Origin: Mesorhizobium sp. AR07
Lineage (GTDB): Bacteria; Pseudomonadota; Alphaproteobacteria; Rhizobiales; Rhizobiaceae
DNA length: 64,000 nucleotides
NCBI RefSeq assembly: GCF_024746815.1
Contig: NZ_CP080525.1
Location: forward strand, 3,100,001 to 3,164,000
Direction: 5' to 3'
Shown: positions 52,748-61,957 of the stretch, piece by piece
Numbering within the stretch: the stretch's first letter is position 1
How the letters are laid out: the number at the start of each line of letters is the position of its first letter
Position numbers and translations under genes: made by a program
The notes under the pieces: model-generated
What the model was told of the DNA's origin: nothing
Database searches by the model: none
What the model saw: only the letters and a program-made list of their open reading frames with translations

Positions 52748-53116
52748 ATGTTCAATCGCTTCATGCTCATCGTGGTCTTCGTGCCCCTGGCGGTCATCCT
52801 GATCGCGCTCGCCGTCGCCAACCGCGAACTGGTCTCCTTCACCCTGGACCCGTTCAATCCCGGCAATCCAAAGCTGACACTGACCTTGCCGCTGTTCATC
52901 TTCCTGTTCCTGGCTCTCGCCGTCGGCATGGTCGTCGGCAGCCTGGCAACCTGGGTCAAGCAGGGCCGCTACCGCAAGCTGGCGCGCCAGCGCGGCGCGG
53001 AGGCCGAAAACCTGCGCCAGGCGGTTGGCCGTGCGCCGGCGGCACCGCAAGGCCCGGCCCCAGGATCCACCCAAGGGTCGGCCCAAGGGTCGTCGCTGCC
53101 GAAGCCGACCACTTGA
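52748..53116 (+). CDS. LapA/DUF1049-domain membrane protein
   Basis: The 122-aa protein has two hydrophobic segments (about 4-26 and 39-65), enclosing VANRELVSFTLDPFNPGNP, the LapA/DUF1049 pattern. The C-terminus is Pro/Gln/Gly-rich and repetitive (STQGSAQGSS). The family helps assemble LPS (lipopolysaccharide assembly protein A). It follows ihfB by 57 bases, as in many alphaproteobacteria. Confidence 0.85.
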   Translation: MFNRFMLIVVFVPLAVILIALAVANRELVSFTLDPFNPGNPKLTLTLPLFIFLFLALAVGMVVGSLATWVKQGRYRKLARQRGAEAENLRQAVGRAPAAPQGPAPGSTQGSAQGSSLPKPTT

Positions 53117-53153
53117 ACCGCGGTTCGGCGGTTTTCTCTCCACGGAGTTTTCC

Positions 53154-54119
53154 ATGCTGACCATTTCGGCCGCTGAGGTCGATCATGCACTGACCTTTCC
53201 CTGCCTCGTCGAGACGCTGCGCACGGCGTTTCGTGACGGTGCGGTGCAGCCGGTCAGGCACCATCACGCGGTCGAACGGCCGGACGGTGCGGCCTCGACG
53301 CTGCTTCTGATGCCGGCCTGGACTGATTTCCACGCCGCTGGCATGTCTTCAGGCGGTCATATCGGCGTCAAGATCGTCACCGTGTCGCCCGACAACAACG
53401 CCATCGGCAAGCCGGCGGTGATGGGGCTTTATCTCCTGCTCAACGGCGCCACCGGCGAACCCGAAGCCTTGATCGATGGCCAGCGGCTGACGCAGTGGCG
53501 CACCGCCTGCGCTTCGGCGCTGGCAGCCTCCTATCTCGCCCGCGACGATGCCTCGCGGCTGCTTGTGGTCGGCGCCGGCGCATTGTCGCCCTTTCTCGCC
53601 AAGGCGCATTGCGCCGTGCGGCCGATCCAGACCATCCGCATCTGGAACCGCACATCGGCCAATGCCGAGAAGGTCGCCGCCGATCTGCGCGCCGAAGGCT
53701 TCGCCGCCAGCGCCGCAAGCGATCTCGATGCCGAGCTTGCGCAGGCCGACATCGTCTCCTCGGCGACGATCACCACGACGCCGCTGATCAAGGGCGCGCT
53801 GCTGCGGCCGGGAACCCATGTCGACCTGGTCGGTGGCTTTACCCCGACAATGCGCGAAAGCGATGATGACGCGATCGCGATCGCCCGCGTCTATGTCGAC
53901 ACCCGCGCCGGCGCCACCAAGGAAGCCGGCGACATCGTCCAGCCGCTGGCCTCCGGCGTGCTGAAGCCGGACGCCATCGTCGCCGACCTGCATGAACTGG
54001 CGCGCGGCCAGAAGAAGGGCCGTGAGAGCGCCAGTGAGATCACGCTTTTCAAGTCGGTCGGCGCCGCACTTGAGGACCTTGCCGCCGGCATTGCCGTCTA
54101 CAAGGCACTCAAGGCCTAG
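53154..54119 (+). CDS. Ornithine cyclodeaminase/mu-crystallin family protein
   Basis: The 321-aa protein has the family fold with [10 protein letters not shown] at the N-terminus, the substrate-binding [11 protein letters not shown], the NAD(P) Rossmann motif [22 protein letters not shown] (about 137-158), and a conserved DLVGGFTP region. The exact reaction (ornithine cyclodeamination, imine reduction or alanine dehydrogenation) cannot be assigned. It overlaps the convergent EVE gene by 4 bases. Confidence 0.88.
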   Translation: MLTISAAEVDHALTFPCLVETLRTAFRDGAVQPVRHHHAVERPDGAASTLLLMPAWTDFHAAGMSSGGHIGVKIVTVSPDNNAIGKPAVMGLYLLLNGATGEPEALIDGQRLTQWRTACASALAASYLARDDASRLLVVGAGALSPFLAKAHCAVRPIQTIRIWNRTSANAEKVAADLRAEGFAASAASDLDAELAQADIVSSATITTTPLIKGALLRPGTHVDLVGGFTPTMRESDDDAIAIARVYVDTRAGATKEAGDIVQPLASGVLKPDAIVADLHELARGQKKGRESASEITLFKSVGAALEDLAAGIAVYKALKA

Positions 54120-54553
54120 TTCGTCGCTGCGGCTATTTTGGTACCCATAGCCCCGGCGATGAGCGAAAAGTCATGTTCGCTGATCGCAAACAGGCCGAAG
54201 CGCAGCTGATAGCCCCAGTTCGATTTGCCGGCGGTGAAGTCCAGCCTGTCGAGCAGCGGCTTGATCGCTGTTTCCTCGGCCTTTGCCCACGCGACATCGC
54301 GGCGGGACGGCGTGAAGCCGCCGCCCATGTCGCCCTGATAGGGCTCGCCTTCCCGCACCGTGCCGATCGCGGTAAACGCCTGCAGTCCGTCCTTTTCGCC
54401 CAAAATGGTGGTCGGCGAATAATAGACGATGCCATCGCCGGGCTTGACCCGACGCAGGGGCGCTGCCTTGCCGTGGTTGACCTGCATGAAGCCGCCCTGG
54501 CGGCCGCGCCGGACATGCTCGGCCGACGCCACCGCAATCCAATGCGCGCTCAT
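54116..54553 (-). CDS. EVE-domain protein
   Basis: The 145-aa protein matches the EVE fold (PUA-like): [60 protein letters not shown], and [27 protein letters not shown] domains are thought to read modified bases in nucleic acids. It is coupled (ATGA overlap) to the VOC gene upstream and is the last gene of the cluster with the WYL regulator. Confidence 0.88.
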   Translation of the reverse strand: MSAHWIAVASAEHVRRGRQGGFMQVNHGKAAPLRRVKPGDGIVYYSPTTILGEKDGLQAFTAIGTVREGEPYQGDMGGGFTPSRRDVAWAKAEETAIKPLLDRLDFTAGKSNWGYQLRFGLFAISEHDFSLIAGAMGTKIAAATN

Positions 54554-54945
54554 TTGTGTTCCCCATCGGTCTGTTCCCCATCGGACAGCCAGTAGACACG
54601 CAGGCGATGATTGTCGGGATCGAGCGCAACGAAGGTGCGGCCGAAATCCAGGTCGGTTGGCGTCTGCAGGATTTTCAACCCGCGTCCGGACCAGTCGGCA
54701 TGGGTGGCATCGACGGCATCAGGCGTATCCAGCGCAAAGACGATTTCGGCGCCGCCACCTGACGCGGCTGCTGCCGGCTCCACCGTATGGCGCGACCAGA
54801 GGCCGAGCTTGAAACCCGCATCGAGCACGAACAGCACGAAGGTCGGCGAGCTTTCGACCGGCTCACGACCGAGCAGCGCGCTGTAGAAGGCGCCGCTCTG
54901 CTGCGGCTGGTCGACATAGAGGATGACGAAATTCGGGGTGGGCAT
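54550..54945 (-). CDS. VOC/glyoxalase-fold protein
   Basis: The 131-aa protein has the VOC fold: [46 protein letters not shown] and a second half starting [23 protein letters not shown] ending [11 protein letters not shown]. The metal-ligand His residues of classical glyoxalase are only partly recognisable. Members include glyoxalases, bleomycin-resistance and PhnB-like proteins. It lies between the WYL and EVE genes. Confidence 0.85.
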   Translation of the reverse strand: MPTPNFVILYVDQPQQSGAFYSALLGREPVESSPTFVLFVLDAGFKLGLWSRHTVEPAAAASGGGAEIVFALDTPDAVDATHADWSGRGLKILQTPTDLDFGRTFVALDPDNHRLRVYWLSDGEQTDGEHK

Positions 54946-54992
54946 GTCTGCTCTCCAAGGTTCAGCGTTTCGACTTGGCGACCATAGGACAG

Positions 54993-55017
54993 GCTACTGT
55001 CAGATTCTGGCAGTAGC
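54993..55017. promoter_or_regulatory. 25-bp near-perfect palindrome between the WYL and VOC genes
   Basis: GCTACTGTCAGA and TCTGGCAGTAGC are 12-bp arms with one mismatch around T. It lies 48 bases before the VOC start and 2 bases past the WYL stop, so it is either the WYL regulator operator for VOC-EVE or an attenuator hairpin. The palindrome has no U-tract. Confidence 0.5.
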
Positions 55018-55018
55018 G

Positions 55019-55708
55019 TCATGACCCACGCGGCTTGTCGTGCGTCGCGCGCCATTCCTTGAGCAGTGCCTGGCGACGGCGTGGATAGCGCATGTCGGTT
55101 GCCTTGAGCTCCGCAATGCGATCGGCGCGAAAATGCCGAAAATCCTGCCGCATCTCGCACCACGCCACCACCACCCGAACCTTGTCGAAGAAGCCGAGCG
55201 CAAACGGCCAGACCACGCGTTCGGAGGCAGCGCCGCCGGCGTCACGGTAGAAAAAGCCAAGCTTGCGCTCGTTCCGGATGGCCTGACGGACAAGGCTGAG
55301 ATCGATGCCGTCGACAGCCTTGGCGGGTGGCCCGACCAACAGCGTCGAGGCATCGAGATCCTCGCGCAGATCGTCCGGCAGCACGGCCGCGATCTTGGCC
55401 AGCGCGTTGGCGGCAGCGGCCGAGAGGCGCTCGTCCGGCTGCTTGGCGACCCAGCGCGAACCGAGCACGATGGCCTCGATCTCCTCGTCGCTGAACATCA
55501 GCGGCGGCAGCATGAAGCCGGGCTTGAGCACATAGCCCAGTCCAGCCTCGCCCTCGATCGGCGCGCCCTGGCCCTGCAGCGTGGCGATGTCGCGGTAGAG
55601 CGTGCGGATCGAGATCCCGAGTTCATCGGCCAGCGCCTGCCCGCTCACCGGCCGGCGATGCCGGCGCAGCGTCTGGATCAGGTCGAGCAGGCGTTCGGAG
55701 CGGGACAT
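55019..55708 (-). CDS. YafY-type HTH-WYL transcriptional regulator
   Basis: The 229-aa protein starts with a HTH_11 domain (RSERLLDLIQTLRRHRRPVSGQALADELGISIRTLYRDIATLQGQGA, about 3-48) followed by a WYL domain (about 125-215) with the RKLGFFYRDAGG and VVAWCEMRQDFRHFRADRI strands. The strict WYL tripeptide is not visible as such. The ATG at 55708 is chosen from the HTH; 12 extra codons upstream are unlikely. WYL proteins bind small ligands or nucleic acid. Confidence 0.9.
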   Translation of the reverse strand: MSRSERLLDLIQTLRRHRRPVSGQALADELGISIRTLYRDIATLQGQGAPIEGEAGLGYVLKPGFMLPPLMFSDEEIEAIVLGSRWVAKQPDERLSAAAANALAKIAAVLPDDLREDLDASTLLVGPPAKAVDGIDLSLVRQAIRNERKLGFFYRDAGGAASERVVWPFALGFFDKVRVVVAWCEMRQDFRHFRADRIAELKATDMRYPRRRQALLKEWRATHDKPRGS

Positions 55709-55844
55709 GCAACAGATTTGCCTGTTTCTTTGACATTGGTCCATCGCCGGCCGACATAAACCGGAGAGGCCGGCGCGGCGGACTTGGTTGCGAAGCCGGT
55801 TGCCCTATGCCAAAAGCGGCCACGCCGCTCGGAGATGCTCCTGC

Positions 55845-56930
55845 TTGAAGTCTTTTCGCGACAAACGCCGCGACAACCGCCCGCCCGCGAAGGGTGGAAC
55901 TGCGGAGGCGCGCCCGCATGAAGGGCGTGGCACGGCAAGGCCGGACGCCAGGCCGAGCGAGTCGCATGCGGCCAGAATCGATGACCGCTCCGAGCCGAAA
56001 TCGGTGCCGCGCATCCTTGCCCGACGCGACGGCGCCTTGCCCACCGAGCATCTTCCGGTGATCCTCGAAGTGGCGCCGAATGCCGACTATGCGCTGCTCG
56101 ACAGCGGCGCCGGGCAGAAGCTCGAACAATATGGCCCCTACCGCATCGTGCGGCCCGAAGGCCAGGCGATCTGGCAAAAGGCATTGCCGGCAAAAGACTG
56201 GGAGCGCGCCGACGCCATCTTCACCGGCGACACCGACGAGGAGGGCATCGGTCGCTGGCGCTTTCCGAAGACGCCGCTCGGCGAGACCTGGCCGATGAAA
56301 CATGACGGCATCGACTATCTCGGCCGTTTCACCTCGTTTCGCCATGTCGGCGTCTTTCCCGAACAAACCTCGCACTGGGACCACATGGCGGGGCTGATCG
56401 CGGCGGCCAAACGGCCGGTCAAGGTGCTGAATCTGTTCGGCTACACTGGCCTCGCTTCGCTGGTGGCGGCCCGCGCCGGCGCCGAGGTCACCCATGTCGA
56501 TGCGTCGAAGAAAGCCATCGGCTGGGCTCGCGAAAACCAGGAAATGGCCGGGCTTGGCGGCAAACCGATCCGCTGGATCGTCGACGACGCGGTGAAATTT
56601 GCTGAGCGCGAGGAGCGTCGCGGCAGCCGCTACGACATCGTCCTGTTCGACCCGCCGGCCTATGGCCGCGGCCCCAAGGGTGAAGTATGGCAATTGTTCG
56701 AGGACCTCCCGGCGCTGACCGATCTCTGCCGCTCGATCCTGACGCCGAAACCGCTCGCCGTGGTGCTGACCGCCTATTCGATCCGCGCCTCGTTCTTCGC
56801 CATCCATGCCCTGATGCGCGACACCTTTGCCGGCATGGGCGGCAAGGTCGAATCCGGTGAGCTCATCATTCGTGAGAAGTCCGCCGGCCGGGCGCTTTCG
56901 ACCTCCTTGTTTTCGCGTTGGGTGGCCTGA
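55845..56930 (+). CDS. RlmI-like SAM-dependent RNA methyltransferase
   Basis: The C-terminal region (about residues 130-361) has the RlmI/RlmK-like pattern with FPEQTSHWDHM, the SAM motif VLNLFGYTGLASLVAARAGAEVTHVDASKKAIGWARENQ and the catalytic VLFDPPAYGRGPKGE. These enzymes methylate 23S rRNA C5 or N2 positions. No ATG is suitable; I place the start at the TTG at 55845 with GGAG 10 bases upstream, which precedes a basic, Pro/Arg-rich N-terminus. The neighbour is a second RNA methyltransferase in an operon with a 0-base gap. Confidence 0.85.
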   Translation: MKSFRDKRRDNRPPAKGGTAEARPHEGRGTARPDARPSESHAARIDDRSEPKSVPRILARRDGALPTEHLPVILEVAPNADYALLDSGAGQKLEQYGPYRIVRPEGQAIWQKALPAKDWERADAIFTGDTDEEGIGRWRFPKTPLGETWPMKHDGIDYLGRFTSFRHVGVFPEQTSHWDHMAGLIAAAKRPVKVLNLFGYTGLASLVAARAGAEVTHVDASKKAIGWARENQEMAGLGGKPIRWIVDDAVKFAEREERRGSRYDIVLFDPPAYGRGPKGEVWQLFEDLPALTDLCRSILTPKPLAVVLTAYSIRASFFAIHALMRDTFAGMGGKVESGELIIREKSAGRALSTSLFSRWVA

Positions 56931-57788
56931 ATGAACGAGCGGCACGCAGGCGCACCTGGGCAGGTGAAGGAAGTCACCAGCCTTGCCAATCCGCTGGTCA
57001 AGGACATCAAGGCGCTCGCCCAGAAGAAATTCCGCGACCAGCAGAATGCCTTCATGGCCGAGGGGTTGAAACTGGTCATCGATGCGCTCGACCTCGGCTG
57101 GCAGATCAAGACATTGGTTTTCGCCAAGGCCGGGCGCGGCAACGCGGCGGTGGAGAAGGTCGCGGCGCGCACGGTTGCCGCCGGCGGCACCGTGCTCGAA
57201 GTGTCGGAAAAGGTGCTTGTCGCCATCACCCGCCGCGACAATCCGCAAATGGTGGTCGGCGTCTTTTCGCAGAAATTCCTGGCCCTGAGGGATCTCCGCG
57301 CTGACAATGGCGATGTCTGGGTGGCGCTCGACCGGGTGCGCGATCCCGGCAATCTCGGCACCGTCATCCGCACCGTCGATGCCGTCGGCGCCAAGGGCGT
57401 GATCCTGGTCGGCGACACCACCGATCCTTTTTCCGTGGAAACGGTGCGCGCCACCATGGGCTCGATCTTTGCCGTGCCGGTGGCGAGGGCGACGACCGAG
57501 GCCTTCCTTGCCTGGCGCGGCGGGTTTTCGGGCCTCGTCGCCGGCACCCACCTGAAGGGCGCCGTCGACTACCGCTCGGTCGATTTTTCCCGCGGCCCGG
57601 TGCTGCTGATGATGGGCAACGAGCAGCAGGGACTGCCCGAAAGCCTGGCGGCGAGTTGCGACAGGCTGCTCAGAATTCCGCAAGCCGGCCGTGCCGATTC
57701 GCTCAATCTTGCCGTTGCCACCGGCATCATGCTGTTCGAGATCCGGCGCGCCGCGCTGAAGCTCGAACCAATCGTGGATCAGCAATGA
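56931..57788 (+). CDS. TrmH/SpoU-family RNA 2'-O-methyltransferase
   Basis: The 285-aa protein has an N-terminal substrate-binding domain (about 1-110) and the SPOUT domain with LDRVRDPGNLGTVIRTVDAVGAKGV, the VLLMMGNEQQGLP motif and the C-terminal LRIPQAGRADSLNLAVATGIMLFE knot. It probably methylates ribose in rRNA or tRNA. The ATG follows the preceding stop directly. Confidence 0.93.
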   Translation: MNERHAGAPGQVKEVTSLANPLVKDIKALAQKKFRDQQNAFMAEGLKLVIDALDLGWQIKTLVFAKAGRGNAAVEKVAARTVAAGGTVLEVSEKVLVAITRRDNPQMVVGVFSQKFLALRDLRADNGDVWVALDRVRDPGNLGTVIRTVDAVGAKGVILVGDTTDPFSVETVRATMGSIFAVPVARATTEAFLAWRGGFSGLVAGTHLKGAVDYRSVDFSRGPVLLMMGNEQQGLPESLAASCDRLLRIPQAGRADSLNLAVATGIMLFEIRRAALKLEPIVDQQ

Positions 57789-57801
57789 AGGTTGCCCGCC
57801 C

Positions 57802-58314
57802 GTGAGATCATGGTCCCCCTACGCGCTGCTCGTCGTTGCGGCCATAGCACTCGACCAGTGGATAAAACATCTGGTCGAGACCGGTCTCGCCTTTCAGGAA
57901 AAGCTCGATCTCGTGCCTTTCCTGGCGCTGTTTCGCACCTACAACACCGGTATCGCCTTCTCGATGTTCTCGTCCTTCGGCGACACCGGGCTGATCGTCA
58001 TCTCGCTGGCGGTCGTCGCCTTCGTCCTGTTCCTGGCGACGCGGATCGCACCATCGCAAATCCTTGCTCGCACCGGCTTTGCGCTGATCGTCGGCGGCGC
58101 GCTCGGCAATCTCATCGACCGCGCCGTCTACGGCCACGTCATCGATTATATCCTGTTCCACACGCCGGTCTGGTCTTTCGCCGTCTTCAACCTTGCCGAC
58201 GCCTTCATCTCGGTGGGCGCGGCACTGGTCGTCTTCGACGAGCTGTTCGGCTGGCGGCGCGAGCCCAAGTCTTCAAACGCCAAACCCTCAAACGCCAAGC
58301 CTTCAAAAGATTGA
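57802..58314 (+). CDS. lspA: Lipoprotein signal peptidase (signal peptidase II)
   Basis: LspA cleaves the signal peptide of lipidated prolipoproteins. The 170-aa protein starts at GTG, has four membrane segments and the catalytic Asp residues in GGALGNLIDR and FNLADAFIS. NTGIAFSMFSS is also conserved. The C-terminus carries a short degenerate repeat (SSNAKPSNAKPSKD). The GTG is 13 bases past the methyltransferase stop. Confidence 0.93.
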   Translation: MRSWSPYALLVVAAIALDQWIKHLVETGLAFQEKLDLVPFLALFRTYNTGIAFSMFSSFGDTGLIVISLAVVAFVLFLATRIAPSQILARTGFALIVGGALGNLIDRAVYGHVIDYILFHTPVWSFAVFNLADAFISVGAALVVFDELFGWRREPKSSNAKPSNAKPSKD

Positions 58315-58371
58315 CCGCGTGCGGCCATCGCCGCACAGTCCATGTCGCCAAACAAGCTCGCGGAGAAAGAG

Positions 58372-59361
58372 ATGTCCGAAACCTTCAAAGCCATCCTCGT
58401 TTCGCGTGACGCCGAGAAAAAGCAGTCGGTAACCGTCACCGACCTGACCGAAGCCGACCTGATGGAAGGCGACGTCACCGTCGCCGTCGAGGCCACGACG
58501 GTGAACTACAAGGATGGCCTTGCGATATCAGGCAAGGCGCCGGTGATCCGCCGCTGGCCGCTGGTGCCGGGCATTGACTTCGCCGGCACCGTCATCTCGT
58601 CTTCCCATCCCGACTGGCGCAACGGTGACAAGGTCATCTTGAACGGCTGGGGTGTCGGCGAAACCCATTTCGGCGCGTTTGCCGGGCGTGCCCGCGTCAA
58701 GGGCGACTGGCTGGTGCCGCTGCCGCAAGGCATCAGCCCGCATGACGCGATGGCGGTCGGCACCGCCGGCTACACGGCCATGCTCTGCGTCATGGCGTTG
58801 GAGCGGCACGGCATTCTGCCCGATCGCGGCCCGGTGGTGGTGACGGGGGCTGCCGGCGGTGTCGGCTCGGTCGCGGTCTCGATCCTGTCCAGCCTCGGCT
58901 ACCATGTCATCGCTTCCACCGGCCGCAATGCAGAAAGCCCCTATTTGATCAATCTTGGCGCCGCCGAGGTGATATCGCGCGACGAGCTTGCCCAGCCGGC
59001 CAAGCCGCTGGCCAAGGAGCGTTGGGCCGGCGGCGTCGACGCGGTCGGCAGCCACACGCTGGCCAATGTCCTGTCGATGACCTCCTATGGCGGCGCGGTT
59101 GCCGCCTGTGGCCTTGCCGGCGGCATGGACCTGCCGACCAGCGTTGCCCCCTTCATCCTGCGCGGCGTATCGCTGCTCGGCATCGATTCGGTGATGGCGC
59201 CGAAGGCGGTTCGCCTCGAGGCGTGGCGGCGCATCGGCACCGACCTCGATCTGCAGAAGCTCGCCAGCCTGTCGACGACCATCCGTTTCGACGGCATCAT
59301 CGATGCCGCCCGCGACATCGTCGAAGGCAAGATTCGCGGCCGCGTCGTCGTCGATATGTGA
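58372..59361 (+). CDS. acuI: YhdH/AcuI-type acryloyl-CoA reductase family protein
   Basis: The 329-aa MDR-family NADPH oxidoreductase has the YhdH hallmarks: TVNYKDGLAISGKAPVIRRWPLVPGIDFAGTV, the nucleotide motif VVVTGAAGGVGSVAVSIL, and AVGTAGYTAMLCV. The start MSETFKAILV with GGAG upstream is preferred to a codon 30 bases earlier. AcuI detoxifies acryloyl-CoA in DMSP or 3-hydroxypropionate metabolism; specificity here is inferred only from family resemblance. Confidence 0.85.
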   Translation: MSETFKAILVSRDAEKKQSVTVTDLTEADLMEGDVTVAVEATTVNYKDGLAISGKAPVIRRWPLVPGIDFAGTVISSSHPDWRNGDKVILNGWGVGETHFGAFAGRARVKGDWLVPLPQGISPHDAMAVGTAGYTAMLCVMALERHGILPDRGPVVVTGAAGGVGSVAVSILSSLGYHVIASTGRNAESPYLINLGAAEVISRDELAQPAKPLAKERWAGGVDAVGSHTLANVLSMTSYGGAVAACGLAGGMDLPTSVAPFILRGVSLLGIDSVMAPKAVRLEAWRRIGTDLDLQKLASLSTTIRFDGIIDAARDIVEGKIRGRVVVDM

Positions 59362-59502
59362 ACTCGTACGGCGACGAAGCGGGCGGATGGAAATGCCAAG
59401 CCCGCCGGCAAATCCGCCGCCACCGGGCGGAAAACGCTCATCCGCTAAAATTCGAACGATCCGCCGCAATCTTCCATAATCTCTGTCTGGCAAGGGTTTC
59501 GC

Positions 59503-61791
59503 ATGATCGCGGAATCCGGCAGCCAACAGGCGGACACTGGCGACGACGTCGATGCGGCGACCCCGCCGGCGTCGACGCGGCGCTTTGTCGCCGCGCCGCC
59601 GCTGGTGCCCGAGCCGCGGTTCTCCAGGCGCGAAGGCCTGCTCTCCGTGACGTTTGTCGCCATCGTCGTGCTGGCCGGCCTGGCGCATCTGACCGGGGCG
59701 CCGATCTTCATCAGTGTGGGATTGCTGGTAATCGGCCTCGCCGGCCTCGTCATGCACGTGCGCACCAGCCGGACCGACCACCGTACCGCGGCACTTCTCG
59801 ACGAAACCACTGCCCGCAGCCGCGCCGAGATCGAGACGCTGGCCGATCGCATGTGGGAAATGCAGGAGAGCGAGGAACGCTTTCGCGGCCTGATCGACGC
59901 GCTTGGCGATCTGGTCATCCATCGCGACCGCGACGGCTACATCGTTTATGCCAACAAGATCTTCGCGGACCTCGTCGAAAGCGATCAACGCGACCTTGCC
60001 GGCAAGACCCTGGCGGAACTCGGCATCGATGTCGGCATCGTTCCCGATGCGGCCTTTTCCGACCATGAGTGCCTGAGTTCCACCGATGTCGCCATCCGCA
60101 CCCCGAATGGTCCGCGCTGGTTCTCATGGATCGAACTGTCGGTGCGCGACAAGGACAGCGGCGCCGTTTCGCATCGTGCCATCGCCCGCGACATCACCGC
60201 CCGCAAACGGGCCGAATCCTCGCTGATCACCGCTCGCGAGCGGGCCGAATACGCCAGCCAGGCAAAATCGCGCTTCTTGGCCACCGTCAGCCATGAAATT
60301 CGCACCCCGATGAACGGCATCATGGGCATGGCCAGGTTGCTGGCCGACACCAGCCTGTCGCCGGAACAGCAGACCTATGTCGGCGCCGTCTCGACCTCGG
60401 CCAGCGCATTGCTTGCCCTGATCGAGGATCTGCTCGATTACTCCAAGATCGAGGCCGGGCGCTTCGATCCGGAGCCGCAGCCGATGTCGGTGCGCGAGAT
60501 CGCCGACAACATCATCGAATTGCTCGCCGCGCGCGCCTTCGCCAAGGACATCGGGCTGGGCTGCCATGTCGAACCAGACGTGCCGCAACTGATCACCGCC
60601 GATCCGGGCAAGGTCAGGCAGGTGCTGCTCAACCTCATCGGCAACGCCATCAAGTTCACCGACAGCGGCGGCGTGCTGGTGAGCATTGCGCGCGCGCGCA
60701 CCGAAACCACCGACCGCATATGTTTCACCATAGCCGATACCGGTCCGGGTCTGCATGATGAGGACCTGGAGCGCATTTTCGAGGAGTTCGAGCAGGCTGA
60801 CGGCACGTCGACGCGCGCGCATGGCGGAGCCGGCCTCGGCCTTGCCATCTCCAAGCGCCTGGTGGCCGCCATGGGCGGCACGATTTCAGTATCCAGCCGG
60901 CTCGGCCAAGGATCCGAATTCGTCTTCGAAATCCCGTCAATATCGGCCACCGAAGCGCCGCAGGCCCGGCAGAGCGCGCTCTTGGGCAGGCGCGCGGTGA
61001 TCCTCTCGAAAAACGCCGTCGAGGCCGATGCCATCGCCCGCACCATCCGCGCCAATGGCGGCGCGGTCGATGTCGCCACCACCGTCGCCCAGGCCGCGCC
61101 CTTCGCCGCCGGCTGCGATGTGCTCCTGGTCGATGCCGCCATGGAAGAGAGCGACGGCAGGCTGCTCAAGCGCTTGCGCCAGAGCGGCTTCGCCGACTGC
61201 GAGGCCGTCACGCTGATCGCGCCGACCGACCGCGGCATGCTTGGCGAGTTCCGCGCCAGTGGCTACGCGACGTTCCTCGCCAGGCCGGTGCGTGGCGGAA
61301 CACTTCTGCGTGTGCTGTTGAGCAGCCAACCTCCCGCTCTCGCCGAGCCGCAGCCGGAAAAGCGCCGCGCGCCCTCACTTCGTGCCGTCGGCAGCCGCCA
61401 GCAGGGCCTGTCCGTGCTGATCGCCGAAGACAATGACATCAACGCCATGCTTGCCCGCGCCACGCTGCTGAAGGCCGGACACCGCGTCAAGGTGGTCGGC
61501 AACGGCAAGGCCGCCGTCGAGGCTGTCATCGGCGCCGGGCACAAGCAGCGCTTCGACGTGGTGCTGATGGATCTGCACATGCCGGTCATGGACGGGCTGG
61601 ACGCGATCGCCGCCATCCGCCGCCATGAAGAGGAAACCGCCGTAGCGCCGGTGCCGATCATGGTGCTGTCGGCCGACAGCCAGGAAAAGACCCGCCATGC
61701 GGTGCTGGCCCATGGCGCCAGCGGCTTCGTCACCAAACCGCTCGACCCCGAGGCGCTGGTCAATGCCGTCGAGGGACAGGTCGCGGCTTGA
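59503..61791 (+). CDS. Hybrid PAS sensor histidine kinase with degenerate and true receiver domains
   Basis: The 762-aa protein has two N-terminal membrane helices (about 46-62 and 68-86), a coiled coil, a PAS domain (about 125-240), HisKA with His264 ([15 protein letters not shown]), HATPase with the N-box [21 protein letters not shown] and [11 protein letters not shown], then a receiver-like region (about 490-605) lacking the acidic pair, and a true receiver with acceptor Asp690 ([13 protein letters not shown]). It is probably in a two-component pathway with an unlinked Hpt or response regulator. olsB follows in the same direction. Confidence 0.92.
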   Translation: MIAESGSQQADTGDDVDAATPPASTRRFVAAPPLVPEPRFSRREGLLSVTFVAIVVLAGLAHLTGAPIFISVGLLVIGLAGLVMHVRTSRTDHRTAALLDETTARSRAEIETLADRMWEMQESEERFRGLIDALGDLVIHRDRDGYIVYANKIFADLVESDQRDLAGKTLAELGIDVGIVPDAAFSDHECLSSTDVAIRTPNGPRWFSWIELSVRDKDSGAVSHRAIARDITARKRAESSLITARERAEYASQAKSRFLATVSHEIRTPMNGIMGMARLLADTSLSPEQQTYVGAVSTSASALLALIEDLLDYSKIEAGRFDPEPQPMSVREIADNIIELLAARAFAKDIGLGCHVEPDVPQLITADPGKVRQVLLNLIGNAIKFTDSGGVLVSIARARTETTDRICFTIADTGPGLHDEDLERIFEEFEQADGTSTRAHGGAGLGLAISKRLVAAMGGTISVSSRLGQGSEFVFEIPSISATEAPQARQSALLGRRAVILSKNAVEADAIARTIRANGGAVDVATTVAQAAPFAAGCDVLLVDAAMEESDGRLLKRLRQSGFADCEAVTLIAPTDRGMLGEFRASGYATFLARPVRGGTLLRVLLSSQPPALAEPQPEKRRAPSLRAVGSRQQGLSVLIAEDNDINAMLARATLLKAGHRVKVVGNGKAAVEAVIGAGHKQRFDVVLMDLHMPVMDGLDAIAAIRRHEEETAVAPVPIMVLSADSQEKTRHAVLAHGASGFVTKPLDPEALVNAVEGQVAA

Positions 61792-61888
61792 GCTTAGACC
61801 CCAATCGACTCCGCCCGCTCACGTAACGTAGCCGGTTGACCGTATTCGCCAGCCGACGAAGTATTGCCCATGACGTCGTATCACGGTA

Positions 61889-61906
61889 CTGTCACAATCC
61901 TGTTGC
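61889..61906 (+). promoter_or_regulatory. Pho box upstream of olsB
   Basis: CTGTCAC (61889-61895), a 4-base spacer AATC, and CTGTTGC (61900-61906) form 11-base-period direct repeats close to the PhoB consensus CTGTCAT-N4-CTGTCAT (one and two mismatches). The site lies 51 bases before the olsB start. It is a prediction by sequence pattern. Confidence 0.55.
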
Positions 61907-61957
61907 ACCTACACCGTATCCCCGTGCCAAGAGGGATGGCTCGAAGGAGAATCACTC

